Below are positions 8,023-16,709 of a stretch of 64,000 bases of DNA, piece after piece. This DNA is from JANMAT01 sp031359995 (lineage in GTDB: Bacteria > Actinomycetota > Acidimicrobiia > Acidimicrobiales > Ilumatobacteraceae): positions 1 to 64,000 of the forward strand of contig JANMAT010000009.1 in assembly GCA_031359995.1 (NCBI GenBank), in the 5' to 3' direction. A program made the translations under genes and the position numbers. Position 1 is the stretch's first letter. Every line of letters begins with the position of its first letter. The notes under the pieces were generated by a model, which searched no databases, was not told where the DNA came from, and saw nothing but the letters and a program-made list of their open reading frames with translations.

Positions 8023-8964
8023 ATGTCGATCGAGGTGCACGGGCTCACCAAGGTGTTCGTCACCGGTCGCCGCCGCCAGCGGCGCCGCATCGAGGCGGTG
8101 CGCGACCTCTCGCTCACCGTCGTCGCCGGCGAGCGGCTCGCCTTCATCGGCCCCAACGGGGCCGGCAAGTCGACCTCGATCAAGATCCTCACGGGCATCC
8201 TGCACCCCACGTCGGGCTCGGCCACCGTGCTGGGCGTGGTGCCGTGGGAGGACCGCAAGCGCCTGGCCCGCCGCATCGGCACGCTGTTCGGGCAGCGCTC
8301 GCAGCTGTGGACCGAGCTCAGCCCGCGCCAGTCGTACCGCATGCTCGCCGCCGTGTACGGCCTGACCGCGGCCGAGGAGATCGAGCGCGTCGGCGCCCTG
8401 GGCGAGCTGCTCGACGCATCCGACCTGTTCGACCAACCCGTGCGGTCGTTGTCGCTGGGGCAGCGCATGCGCTGCGAACTGGCCGCGTGCATGCTGCACC
8501 AGCCCGAGGTGCTGTTCCTCGACGAGCCCACGATCGGGCTCGACCTGTTGGCCAAGCAGCGCTTCCGCGAGGTCGTCGTGCGGCTCAACGCCGAGCGCGG
8601 CACCACCATCTTCCTGACGAGTCACGACGTGGCCGACATCGAGCACGTGGCGGAACGGGCGGTGGTGGTGAACCACGGCTCGGTCATCTACGACGACGAC
8701 GTCGCCACCATGCGCCGCACGCTGCTGGCCACCAAGCTCATCGAGGTGCACGGCGCAGGTGCCATCGACGTGCCCCAGGGCGCCGGTGTGAGCGTGCTGG
8801 CCCACGAGCACGGGTCGCTGAAGCTCACGGTGGACACGGGCCTCACCCCGGTGCGCGACGTGCTCGACCGCCTGCTCGACAACCGCGACCTGTCGGACGT
8901 GTCGGTGATGGACCCGCCGCTCGAGCAGGTGATCGCCGAGATCTACGCGGAGCCCCGGCCATGA
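8023..8964 (+). CDS. ABC transporter ATP-binding protein
   Basis: 313 aa. Walker A 'GPNGAGKST', signature 'VRSLSLGQRMRCELA', Walker B 'PEVLFLDEPTIGLD' and H-loop 'FLTSHDVADIEH' are all present, and the C-terminal ~80 residues form an accessory domain. The Q-loop region 'FGQRSQLWTEL' is characteristic of the COG4586-type ATPase that works with two paired ABC-2-like permeases. It is the first gene of a three-gene operon whose next start overlaps its stop (ATGA). Probable exporter of an unknown substrate. Start ATG 8023 precedes the expected 'SIEVHGLTKVF'. Confidence 0.9.
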   Translation: MSIEVHGLTKVFVTGRRRQRRRIEAVRDLSLTVVAGERLAFIGPNGAGKSTSIKILTGILHPTSGSATVLGVVPWEDRKRLARRIGTLFGQRSQLWTELSPRQSYRMLAAVYGLTAAEEIERVGALGELLDASDLFDQPVRSLSLGQRMRCELAACMLHQPEVLFLDEPTIGLDLLAKQRFREVVVRLNAERGTTIFLTSHDVADIEHVAERAVVVNHGSVIYDDDVATMRRTLLATKLIEVHGAGAIDVPQGAGVSVLAHEHGSLKLTVDTGLTPVRDVLDRLLDNRDLSDVSVMDPPLEQVIAEIYAEPRP

Positions 8965-9743
8965 GGCGGAGGTGGCCCGCCACCGTGGTGCGCACCGCCG
9001 TGCAGCGCGTGCTGGCCGAACGCGGCGGCCTGGTGGTGACACTGGTCTTCTACGTGCTCGTCGCCAGCGTGCTGTCGAGCCTGTGGCGGCTGTCGGCCGC
9101 CGCGAACGGTGGCTCGGTGGCGGGCTACGGCGCCGCCGCCCTCACGTGGTACGTGGCCACCACCGAGGCGTGCACGGTGTCGCTCAACATCCGCCTCATC
9201 GCCGACATCGGGCGAGACATCGGCTCGGGTGCCCTTGCCGTCGAGCTCCTGCGGCCCGTGTCGGTGCTGGGTGTGCGGGTGGCGGCCGAGCTGGGCCGCG
9301 TGCTGCCCCGCCTGGCGCTGTGCCTGGCGACCGGCGCGGTGCTGGCGTCGCTGGTGGGCGGCGCCCCGCCGCGCCCGGCGGCGCTGGTGTGGGTGCTGCC
9401 GAGCGCACTCGTGGCGGTGACCGCCAACGTGATGGCCCAGCACGCCTTCGCCGGCGCGGCGTTCTGGCTGCGCGACGCCGGCTCGGCGTGGTTCCTCTAC
9501 AGCAAGTTCACGTTCGTGCTCGGTGGCATGCTGATCCCGTTGCAGGTGCTGCCGGGGTGGTTGCACGGCGTGGCGTCGGCCCTGCCGTTCTCGGCCATGG
9601 CCTACGCGCCGGGCCGCTTCGCCTCGGGCCACATCGAGCCGTGGTTGCTCGTGCAGCAGCTCGGCTGGCTCGCCGCGCTCACGGTGGGGGCGTCGGCCGT
9701 GTTCGCCGCGGGCGAGCGCCGCCTGCAGGTGGTGGGCGGATGA
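8961..9743 (+). CDS. ABC-2 type transporter permease (COG4587-like)
   Basis: 260 aa integral membrane protein with about six hydrophobic segments; no ATP-binding motifs. It overlaps the stop of the ATPase gene and is itself overlapped by the second permease (ATGA). Two dissimilar permeases after one ATPase is the standard arrangement of this exporter class, giving a heterodimeric channel. The N-terminus (Arg-rich, then a 'LVVTLVFYVLVASVL' helix) supports the ATG at 8961. Substrate unknown. Confidence 0.85.
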   Translation: MRRRWPATVVRTAVQRVLAERGGLVVTLVFYVLVASVLSSLWRLSAAANGGSVAGYGAAALTWYVATTEACTVSLNIRLIADIGRDIGSGALAVELLRPVSVLGVRVAAELGRVLPRLALCLATGAVLASLVGGAPPRPAALVWVLPSALVAVTANVMAQHAFAGAAFWLRDAGSAWFLYSKFTFVLGGMLIPLQVLPGWLHGVASALPFSAMAYAPGRFASGHIEPWLLVQQLGWLAALTVGASAVFAAGERRLQVVGG

Positions 9744-10507
9744 GAGCGCTCCTCGCCACCATCCGCAACGCCTTCGCCGAGGTGCTGGCCAACCCGCGTT
9801 CGCTCATCGCCCAGATGACGGTGATGATCGTGAACGACGTGGCGTGGGTGCTGTTCTGGCTGCTGTTCTTCCACCGCGTCGGCGCCATCCGCGGCTGGCG
9901 CTCCGACGACGTGCTGCTGCTGTTCGCCATCATCACCTCGTCGGCCGGCATCACGCTCGGCGTGTTCGCCAACGCCCGCGCCGTCGGCCCCCTGGCCGCC
10001 GGCGGCGAGCTCGACGCGGTGCTCGCGTTGCCGGTGCATCCGCTGGCCGTGCTGCTGGTGCGGCGCGTCGAAGCGGTGCACCTGGGTGATCTCGCCTTCG
10101 GGCTCGTGCTGTTCGCGGTGGCGGGCTCGCCCACGCCGGCGCGCATCGCCGTCTTCGTCGGCACGGTGCTGGCGTCCGCCGTGCTGCTGACCGGCTTCAT
10201 CGTGCTGATCGGCTCGTCGGCGTTCCTGGTGGGGCGCAGCGAGGCGGGCGAGCTCGGCTTCAACGCGGTGATCATGCTTGGCTCGTACCCGGTCGACGTG
10301 TTCGCCGGGGCCATCAAGGTGACGCTGTACACCGTGGTGCCGGCGGCGTTCGTGTCGTCGGTGCCGGCCCGGCTCGTGCAGCACTTCCAGCCCGGCTGGG
10401 CGTTGGCGCTGGTGGGGGCGGCGGTGGGCTTTGCGGGTGCCGGGGCCCTGGCCTTCACCCGCGGCCTGCGCCGCTACACCTCGGGCGCCGTCTGGATCCA
10501 GGCCTGA
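9740..10507 (+). CDS. ABC-2 type transporter permease (COG3694-like)
   Basis: 255 aa with about six predicted membrane helices. The 'ANPRSLIAQM' start and 'LFWLLFFHRVGAIRGW' segment resemble the second permease of the same exporter class. ATG at 9740 overlaps the TGA of the previous permease, so all three genes are coupled. It ends 107 bp before the DUF4143 gene. The substrate is not revealed by neighbours. Confidence 0.85.
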   Translation: MRALLATIRNAFAEVLANPRSLIAQMTVMIVNDVAWVLFWLLFFHRVGAIRGWRSDDVLLLFAIITSSAGITLGVFANARAVGPLAAGGELDAVLALPVHPLAVLLVRRVEAVHLGDLAFGLVLFAVAGSPTPARIAVFVGTVLASAVLLTGFIVLIGSSAFLVGRSEAGELGFNAVIMLGSYPVDVFAGAIKVTLYTVVPAAFVSSVPARLVQHFQPGWALALVGAAVGFAGAGALAFTRGLRRYTSGAVWIQA

Positions 10508-10532
10508 CCTGGTCGCTGTGCTGCGGAAAGCG

Positions 10533-10582
10533 TTGATGGGATTGTGCGTAAAACATCAATGGAAGTGTGAGTAGAACGATAG
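10533..10582 (+). promoter_or_regulatory. Repeat-containing promoter region of the DUF4143 gene
   Basis: TTGATG...CATCAA form an inverted repeat (10533-10559). The block beginning GGATTGTGCGTAAAAC (10539) is followed by an imperfect direct copy beginning GGAAGTGTGAGTAGAAC (10561). This AT-richer 107-bp gap between the ABC operon and the gene at 10615 is a candidate operator/promoter. Confidence 0.3.
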
Positions 10583-10614
10583 CGAGTACGGGCGTAGAGC
10601 GCTATTGTAGCCCT

Positions 10615-11865
10615 GTGAACAGGTCAGACTACCTTCCGCGAGTGATCGACGGTGCTCTGGCGGAAGTGCTCGCTGGGCTCCCTGCGGTGATGGTTGTAGG
10701 GCCTCGTGCGTCGGGGAAGACCACCACGGCCCGGCGGCATGCCCGGACGATGGTGCGACTCGATCGCGAACGAGAGGCGGCGCCGTTTCGTGATGACGCC
10801 GACGACGTCCTGCGAAGCCTCGAAGCGCCGGTTCTGCTCGACGAGTGGCAACTCGTGCCTGGGGTGCTCGGAGCGGTCAAGCGCGCTGTCGATGACGGCG
10901 TTGAGGGTGCGAAGTACCTGCTGACGGGATCGGTGCGGGCCGAGTTGCTGGAGGCGACCTGGCCGGCAACCGGGCGGGTGGTCCGGCTCGCCCAGTGGGG
11001 ACTGACCGAGCGCGAACTGGCCCGCCGGTCGAACGACCCCAGCTTCCTCGACGGGCTCTTCGGTGGATCGGCCGACTTGCTCCCGCCGGTGCGAGAGGCA
11101 CCCAGCCTGCGTGACTACGTTGCGCTCGCCGTCAGGGGGATGTACCCCGACGTGGCCCTGCAACCGTCGGCATCCCTCCGGCGGCGTTGGCTGTCGGCGT
11201 ACGTCGACCAACTGGTCATGCGCGACGCGTCGCTCGCCGATGCGAATCGCGATCCCGTCCGGCTGCGGCGGTATCTCACGGCCGTCGCCGCGAACACCGC
11301 GGGCGTCGTCGAGCACAAGAAGCTGTTCGACGCAGCCGGTATCACGCGCACCACCGCCGCCAGCTACGACCGCGTGCTCGAGCTCCTGTTCGTCGTCGAA
11401 CGTGTGCCTGCATGGCATTCGAACCGACTCAACCGACTCACGAGGTCGCCGAAGCGCTACCTGACCGACGCCGCACTCGTGGGACCGGTGCTCGATGTCG
11501 ACGAACGCGCCGTGATCCGCGACGGTGATCTGCTCGGGCGGGTGATCGACACGTTCGTGCTCTCGCAGCTGCGCCCCGACGCCGACACCAGCTCGAGGGC
11601 TCTCACGTTCCATCATCTCCGGCTCGACAACGGCCAACACGAGATCGATCTGGTGGTGCAGGCCGCCGATGGCTCGGTCGTTGCCATCGAGGTCAAGTCG
11701 TCCTCGGCGCCGACGGTCGAAGACGCCCGGCACCTGATCTGGTTGCGGCGCGAGCTGGGCGATCAGGTGCGGGCATCGGTCGTGCTCCACACCGGGCCGC
11801 GGGCGTATCGCCTCGCCGACGGCGTGCACGCACTACCGATCTCCTCGATCTGGGCGCCTCGCTGA
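10615..11865 (+). CDS. AAA+ ATPase with DUF4143 domain
   Basis: 416 aa. Walker A 'GPRASGKTTTA' lies near residue 30 and Walker B 'APVLLDEWQLV' near 80. The C-terminal third is a DUF4143 domain ending in a PD-(D/E)xK-like core 'HEIDLVV...VAIEVKSS'. These proteins are widespread, patchily distributed and of unproven role; nuclease-like and mobile-element links have been suggested. GTG at 10615 begins 'NRSDYLPRVIDGALAEV', the family's usual start; a longer frame from 10567 is possible. It is a single gene, convergent with the small membrane protein at 11880. Confidence 0.85.
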   Translation: MNRSDYLPRVIDGALAEVLAGLPAVMVVGPRASGKTTTARRHARTMVRLDREREAAPFRDDADDVLRSLEAPVLLDEWQLVPGVLGAVKRAVDDGVEGAKYLLTGSVRAELLEATWPATGRVVRLAQWGLTERELARRSNDPSFLDGLFGGSADLLPPVREAPSLRDYVALAVRGMYPDVALQPSASLRRRWLSAYVDQLVMRDASLADANRDPVRLRRYLTAVAANTAGVVEHKKLFDAAGITRTTAASYDRVLELLFVVERVPAWHSNRLNRLTRSPKRYLTDAALVGPVLDVDERAVIRDGDLLGRVIDTFVLSQLRPDADTSSRALTFHHLRLDNGQHEIDLVVQAADGSVVAIEVKSSSAPTVEDARHLIWLRRELGDQVRASVVLHTGPRAYRLADGVHALPISSIWAPR

Positions 11866-11879
11866 CGCCGCCCGTCGCG

Positions 11880-12233
11880 TCAGACGGTCGGGGGCGGTGG
11901 TGTGCGGCGCCGGGCCAGGCGCTTGGCGGTGCTGGCGCCCTGGGCGGCCCGCCGCTTCATGCCGTGCAGGGCGCGCTCGGCCCACACGAACTCCTTGGCC
12001 AGCACGGCCAGGCCGGCGATGATCACCAGCAGGCCCGGTCCGGGCAGCACCAGCATGGCCACGCCACCGACTACCAGGGCACCTCCGGCCACGACCACGA
12101 CGGCCCTGCGGCTCGACCGCCAGAGGTAGCGCACGACCGCGCCGAACCGGGTGGGATCGCCGGCGGCGACATCCGTCGCGGTATCGACGGGCGTGGGCTC
12201 GCCCGGGGTGCGGGCATCGGGGACAGCGGACAT
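11880..12233 (-). CDS. Small membrane protein of the TIGR02611 (PGPGWS-like) family
   Basis: 117 aa. Two adjacent transmembrane helices ('VVVVAGGALVVGGVAMLVL' and 'LLVIIAGLAVLAKEF') are joined by the family's Pro-Gly-Pro-Gly turn. A basic C-terminal tail follows ('RRRTPPPP'). It is an actinobacterial family of unknown function. ATG at 12233 gives a short Pro-rich N-terminus. It is convergent with the DUF4143 gene. Confidence 0.7.
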   Translation of the reverse strand: MSAVPDARTPGEPTPVDTATDVAAGDPTRFGAVVRYLWRSSRRAVVVVAGGALVVGGVAMLVLPGPGLLVIIAGLAVLAKEFVWAERALHGMKRRAAQGASTAKRLARRRTPPPPTV

Positions 12234-12387
12234 GGGAGGACCTCCGGGGACACATCGACGACGGATACCGACGTCGAAGGTCTCGCCCACCACCCTGGGG
12301 TGGTGACCGGCACCGGGCCGAAGCCGTCCTGACGATGCCGATGCTTGCGGGCTACTCCCCTTCGCGTGGGGCGAAGTCTAGCGGAGA

Positions 12388-12795
12388 TCAGCTTTCCTGC
12401 TCGTCGGTCTCCATGGTGGCAACCAGCGTCTTGGGCGCCACCTGGCGGTAGGCGTCGCGCACGATCCCGTCGAGCTCGGCCCAGTCGGGTGAGCGGTCGA
12501 GGCGCACGCCGAGCCAGCCCCGCCCGCCCACGTACGGCGGCACGAAGAAGCGTTGGGGCTCCTCGTGCACCGCTTCAGACTGGGCACCGGGCGGCGCGGC
12601 GCACCACAGGGCCAACCGGCCGTCGCCGTGATGGTCGTCGTGGAACATCACGAACGACGTCTTGCCCCGCACGAAGAACGTGGGGGCACCGTGGCTCAGG
12701 CGTTCCACGACCTCGGGTAGGCGCAGGCACGAGGCCCGCACGTGGGCGAGCGCGTCAGTCGGCGTGTCGGCGGCAGCCTTGCGTCGAGCGGCCAT
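12388..12795 (-). CDS. MmcQ/YjbR family protein
   Basis: 135 aa. The MmcQ/YjbR fold is recognisable from 'LRLPEVVERLSHGAPTFFVR', 'FVMFHDDHHGDGRLALWCAA', 'RFFVPPYVGGRGWLGVRLD' and the C-terminal 'DAYRQVAPKTLVA'. These CyaY-like small cytosolic proteins are often called DNA-binding, but the biochemical role is unsettled. ATG at 12795 fits. It is divergent from the PPOX gene at 12877. Confidence 0.8.
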   Translation of the reverse strand: MAARRKAAADTPTDALAHVRASCLRLPEVVERLSHGAPTFFVRGKTSFVMFHDDHHGDGRLALWCAAPPGAQSEAVHEEPQRFFVPPYVGGRGWLGVRLDRSPDWAELDGIVRDAYRQVAPKTLVATMETDEQES

Positions 12796-12876
12796 GGCGC
12801 CAGCCTACGGCGCGGCCCCACCGCGATGTCGGCCTCCGAACGACGGTTGTGCCGATGGTGGTGCTACGTCTGGGGT

Positions 12877-13281
12877 GTGGACGTCGGTGAGTTGCAGCGG
12901 GCCAGGTACGTGCGGCTCACCACGTTCAGGCGCGACGGCTCGGCGGTCACCTGCCCGGTGTGGCTGGCGCCCGTGGGCGACGGGTTCGCCTTCACGACCG
13001 ACGCCACCAGCGGCAAGGTCAAGCGTCTCGGCAACGACCAGCGTGTCGAGGTGTCGGTGTCGGACGCCCGCGGGCGTGTGGCCATGGGCACGCGCGTGTT
13101 CGTGGGCACCGCCGCCGTGCTGCTCGGCGACGACGTCGCGCCGGTGCGCGCCGCCATCATGGCCAAGTACGGCATGCTCGGGCGCGTGCTCGTGCTGGGT
13201 GGTGCCGTCGCCGAGAGGCTGCGGCGGCGCCCGACCGCGACGCGTGCCGCGGTCGCCCTGCGCCTCAACGCCACGCGCTGA
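12877..13281 (+). CDS. PPOX-class F420-dependent oxidoreductase-like protein
   Basis: 134 aa split-barrel protein: 'ARYVRLTTFRRDGSAVTCPV', 'GFAFTTDATSGKVKRLGND', and 'VRAAIMAKYG' near the C-terminus match the TIGR03666-type PPOX F420 family. It would bind F420 or FMN; substrate unknown. GTG at 12877 places the first strand correctly, though earlier in-frame starts exist. It is convergent with the EAL gene, with only 9 bp between the stops. Confidence 0.75.
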   Translation: MDVGELQRARYVRLTTFRRDGSAVTCPVWLAPVGDGFAFTTDATSGKVKRLGNDQRVEVSVSDARGRVAMGTRVFVGTAAVLLGDDVAPVRAAIMAKYGMLGRVLVLGGAVAERLRRRPTATRAAVALRLNATR

Positions 13282-13290
13282 GGCCGCGGG

Positions 13291-15000
13291 TCAGCGTTCG
13301 TCGAACCCGCCGGCGCCCGAGGCCCGTGCGCCGCTCAGGCGACGGGCGAGCGCGATGGCCTCGAACTCGGGCAGGGCCGGCGCGATCAGGTAGCCCTGGA
13401 GCTGCGTGCAGCCGAGCTGCTGCAGCATCTGGGCCTGTGGTTCGGTCTCCACGCCCTCGGCCACAGTCGTCAGGTCCATGCCGCGGGCCATGCCGATCAC
13501 GCCCTGCACCAGGGTGCTGGCCGCCCGCTGCTCGGGCAGTCCCGACACGAAGCGACGATCGATCTTCAGGTGTCTGGTGGGTAGTTCGAGCAGGTGCCCG
13601 AGGCTGGAGAAGCCCGTGCCGAAGTCGTCGATGGCGATGTGCACGCCGAGGGCGGTGAGGGCGTGCATGGTGGCCGCAGTCGCCACATCGAGCTCGAGGA
13701 TGCTCTGCTCGGTCAGTTCCACCACCAACGACTCGGGGTCCACGTCGTGGCCGGCCAGCGAGTTGGCCACGATGCTGACCATGCGCTCGCGGCGCAGATC
13801 GGACGGTGCCATGTTCACGTGCATGGTCGTCGCCGCGCCGGGCGCCTCGCGGCGCAGCCGGGCCACGAACGACAGGGCGTGGTCGAGCACGGTGTCGGTG
13901 AGCATGCCCGACAGGCCCGTCATGGTCGCCAACGGCAGGAAGCGTTCGGGCGGGATCACGCCGTCGGGGTGCACCCAGCGGGCGAGCGCCTCCCAGCCGA
14001 CGAGCCGGCGGGTCTGGGCGTCGACGATGGGCTGGAACCACGGGTGGACGTCACCGACCTCGATGGCGCGCCGCAGCTGCTCGGCCAGCTCGCGCCGCCG
14101 GGCGATGGGATCGATGGCGTGGTGCAGCGTGGGCCGTAGGCGCGAGCGGGCCTGGCGCACGCCGGCGGTCGCCTCGACGATGAGCTCGTTGGCCCGGTGC
14201 ACCTCGCCGAGCTGATCGGCCACGAGCAACTCGACCTGCAGGCGGTGACCGTCGATCGAGAACTGGTCGGCCACCGTGCGCTGCAGCGGTCGACGCACCA
14301 CGTCGGACCCCTCGTCGGCACCGACGAGTGAGGCCACCGCGAACTCGTCGCCCGACAGGCGGGCGAGCGTGCACGACGATCCCATCGCGGCCGACAGGCG
14401 CGCCGCGAAGGCCATGAGCAGCTGGTCGCCGACGAGCTCGCCGTAGAGCGCGTTCACCGCCGCGAGCTGCTGGATGTTGCCGACCACCACGGCCAGACGC
14501 TGGCTCGCGGTCGCTTCGGCCGGTAGCTCCTCGAGCCGGGCCAGGAAGCCGCGCCGGTTCAGCAGGCCGGTGAGCGGATCGCGATCGTTGAGGAACTCCT
14601 GGAGCTGCCCGGCCAGCACGTGGTTCTCGTGCTTGCCGCTCGCCGAGCTCACGACGGCGCGGTGGAGCACGCGGTGCAGCTTCACGGCGATGCCGACGTA
14701 GACGAGGGTGAACCAGCCGAGCATGGTGCCGACGCCGCCGCGGAGGAGCAGGGCGACCGCGCCGGTCGCTACGACACGTCGCCCGACCCGGTTGGCCAGC
14801 ACCATGCGCCCGAGATCGGCGGCGGCCACGAGGATCCAGATGCGCAGCGCCGTCGTCTGCACCTGGCTCGTGAGCAGCACCGATGCGGCCAGGACGGCGA
14901 CGCCGACGGGCACGATCCCCCGGTACACGCTGTCGGCCAGGTGGGCGGCCCGGCCACGGCGCACGAGCAGCTCGATCTGGTCCTCGCGCCCCTCGGTCAT
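13291..15000 (-). CDS. Membrane EAL-domain c-di-GMP phosphodiesterase with degenerate GGDEF domain
   Basis: 569 aa. Four or so N-terminal helices (residues ~25-115) are followed by a GGDEF domain (~135-290) and an EAL domain (~300-560). The EAL motifs are intact: 'GWEALARW', 'VELTEQSI', 'DDFGTGFSSL', 'KIDRRFV' and 'AEGVETE', so phosphodiesterase activity is likely. The GGDEF signature reads Ser-Gly-Asp-Glu-Phe, and the usual metal-binding Asp and following Phe-Lys of the first half-site read 'GNIQQLAAVNALYG'. Diguanylate cyclase activity is therefore doubtful; a GTP-sensing role is possible. It probably lowers c-di-GMP at the membrane in response to an unknown signal. Confidence 0.9.
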   Translation of the reverse strand: MTEGREDQIELLVRRGRAAHLADSVYRGIVPVGVAVLAASVLLTSQVQTTALRIWILVAAADLGRMVLANRVGRRVVATGAVALLLRGGVGTMLGWFTLVYVGIAVKLHRVLHRAVVSSASGKHENHVLAGQLQEFLNDRDPLTGLLNRRGFLARLEELPAEATASQRLAVVVGNIQQLAAVNALYGELVGDQLLMAFAARLSAAMGSSCTLARLSGDEFAVASLVGADEGSDVVRRPLQRTVADQFSIDGHRLQVELLVADQLGEVHRANELIVEATAGVRQARSRLRPTLHHAIDPIARRRELAEQLRRAIEVGDVHPWFQPIVDAQTRRLVGWEALARWVHPDGVIPPERFLPLATMTGLSGMLTDTVLDHALSFVARLRREAPGAATTMHVNMAPSDLRRERMVSIVANSLAGHDVDPESLVVELTEQSILELDVATAATMHALTALGVHIAIDDFGTGFSSLGHLLELPTRHLKIDRRFVSGLPEQRAASTLVQGVIGMARGMDLTTVAEGVETEPQAQMLQQLGCTQLQGYLIAPALPEFEAIALARRLSGARASGAGGFDER

Positions 15001-15064
15001 GGATCTCCTGATCGGCAGCCGTGTCCGGTGATGAAGGCCGGCAGGTCACCACCCGACAGGCCGT

Positions 15065-16699
15065 TCAGACGAGATCAGGATCGCGGGTGTCGGCGATGCG
15101 CACGGGCCCCACCGCCGTGAAACCGGCGGCGTCGGGGAACCAGCCGTTGACGTCGACCACCAGATGGGCGACGACCGACGTGAGCAGGCACAACGAGCCG
15201 CCGGCCACCAGCGCCGAATTGGCCGTGGCCTGCCCGGGCACCGGGTTCAGGTTCGACGCCAGCGGCGCCGGGGCCGAGCACGGGTAGGCGGTGACGTAAC
15301 CGCTGGTGGCCGGCTGGTCGGCGGTGATGGTGACCGAGGCGGTGGCGGCACCGGCCGGCAGGGCCACCGTGGCCACCGCGCCGGCGGCCAGCGGGCGGGC
15401 CCCGCTGAGGCGGGTGTCGAGCAGGCGGGTCGGGGTGACGGGGCGGTAGCCGGCGCCGGTCAGCGCACCCTGCTGGTCGACCACCAGGTGGGTGCCCATC
15501 GACGTGGTGATGCACGTGGTGCCGTCGGCGGCCAGCGGGGCGATGACGAGGCCGGCCCGGGTCTCGCCCCGGGCCACGTTCAGGTTCGACGCCAGCGGCG
15601 GCGGGGCCCCGCACGGGTACACGGTGGCGTAGCCGGCGGCGTCGGGCTCGGTCATGGTCACGTTCACCACCGCGGCCGTGGCACCGGCCGGCGCGTTCAC
15701 CCGCACGGTGGTCACGGCGCCGGCGCCGACCTTGGCCGCGGTGGCACCGGCGCGGGTGTCGAGCAGACGCGTCGGCGCCGCGGTGGTCAGACCGGCCGCG
15801 GGGAGCACGGCACCGGTCAGGTCGACGACCACGTGCATGGTGGTGGACGCGTAGGCGCACACGGTGCGGTCGGCACCCAGCGCCACGATGGCCAGGTTGG
15901 CCACCGTCTGACCGGGGGCCACGTTCAGGTTCGACGCCAACGGCGGGGTGGAACCGCAGGCGTGCAGCGTCAGGTAGCCGGCGGCGCGGGCGCCGGTGAC
16001 GGTCACGTTCACCGAGGCGGCCACGGCGTCGTCGGGCAGGCCGGTGAGGGCGACGCGCCGGTCGGTGCCGGCCTCGACGCGGCCATGGCCGTAGACCTCG
16101 TCGTGGATGAGCGCGGCCATCAGCTTGGCGCCGGCCGGGTTCAGGTGGATGCCGTCCCACGTGAGCCCGGCGCCCGCACCCGTGGTGGCCCAGTCGATGA
16201 GGGCGAGCTGGGGCCAGCGGGCCAGCGCGGCGGTGAGCTTGGTGTTGGCCTCGGGGTAGTGGCGGTAGATGCCGCTCTGCTCCCACACGGACCGGATCGG
16301 ATCGGCGCCGGGCACCAGGTTGCGCAGCGTGATCCAGTAGACCCGCTTCGCTCCGGCGTCGGTGAGCCGCGTGAGCATCTGGTCGATCCAGGTGTCGAAC
16401 AGCGCCGGGTTCCAGATCGGGTAGTTGTAGCCCACGGCCACGACGGCCGTGTCGCCGACCGCGGCCCGGTCGGCCCACGCCAACTCGGCGGCGTCGTTGG
16501 CGAACAGGCCCTGGCGGCCGGCGATGGTGACGTCCCACCCGGCGAAGGCACGGTGGATGTCGGGTGCGGCACCGAGCATCACCGAGTCGGACAGCACGTA
16601 GAGCCTGTGGACGGTGGCCGCCGTCACCGGACGGCCGGCGCCGACCACGAGGGCGGCGACCGACGCCAGGGTCACGGCGAGGGCGAGGAGGCGACGCAT
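15065..16699 (-). CDS. Secreted SGNH-type hydrolase with three C-terminal repeats
   Basis: 544 aa. A signal peptide (residues 1-27, 'MRRLLALAVTLASVAALVVG') is followed by an SGNH/GDSL-like domain (~30-205). This has 'VLSDSVMLGAAP' as the block with the nucleophile Ser, 'VVAVGYNYPI' for block III, and 'WDGIHLNPAG' giving the catalytic Asp-x-x-His. The rest consists of three ~112-residue repeats, each with 'LASNLN' and 'HLVVD' or 'HVVVD' strands and a closing 'TRLLDTR' or 'VRIADTR'. Each repeat has paired cysteines ('ACG...TVCAY'-type), consistent with disulfides outside the cell. It is probably an esterase or acyl/peptidoglycan hydrolase anchored through the repeats to the cell surface or matrix. 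Confidence 0.8.
   Translation of the reverse strand: MRRLLALAVTLASVAALVVGAGRPVTAATVHRLYVLSDSVMLGAAPDIHRAFAGWDVTIAGRQGLFANDAAELAWADRAAVGDTAVVAVGYNYPIWNPALFDTWIDQMLTRLTDAGAKRVYWITLRNLVPGADPIRSVWEQSGIYRHYPEANTKLTAALARWPQLALIDWATTGAGAGLTWDGIHLNPAGAKLMAALIHDEVYGHGRVEAGTDRRVALTGLPDDAVAASVNVTVTGARAAGYLTLHACGSTPPLASNLNVAPGQTVANLAIVALGADRTVCAYASTTMHVVVDLTGAVLPAAGLTTAAPTRLLDTRAGATAAKVGAGAVTTVRVNAPAGATAAVVNVTMTEPDAAGYATVYPCGAPPPLASNLNVARGETRAGLVIAPLAADGTTCITTSMGTHLVVDQQGALTGAGYRPVTPTRLLDTRLSGARPLAAGAVATVALPAGAATASVTITADQPATSGYVTAYPCSAPAPLASNLNPVPGQATANSALVAGGSLCLLTSVVAHLVVDVNGWFPDAAGFTAVGPVRIADTRDPDLV
15072..16060 (-). repeat. Three in-frame direct repeats of 111-115 codons in the SGNH hydrolase gene
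   Basis: The string CAGGTTCGACGCCA (encoding Leu-Ala-Ser-Asn-Leu on the minus strand) recurs at 15926, 15581 and 15248, that is 345 and 333 bases apart. The surrounding sequence repeats with it, including the 'LLDTR' strand at the end of each unit. The last unit ends the protein. Confidence 0.8.
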
Positions 16700-16709
16700 C
16701 CCTGCGACG

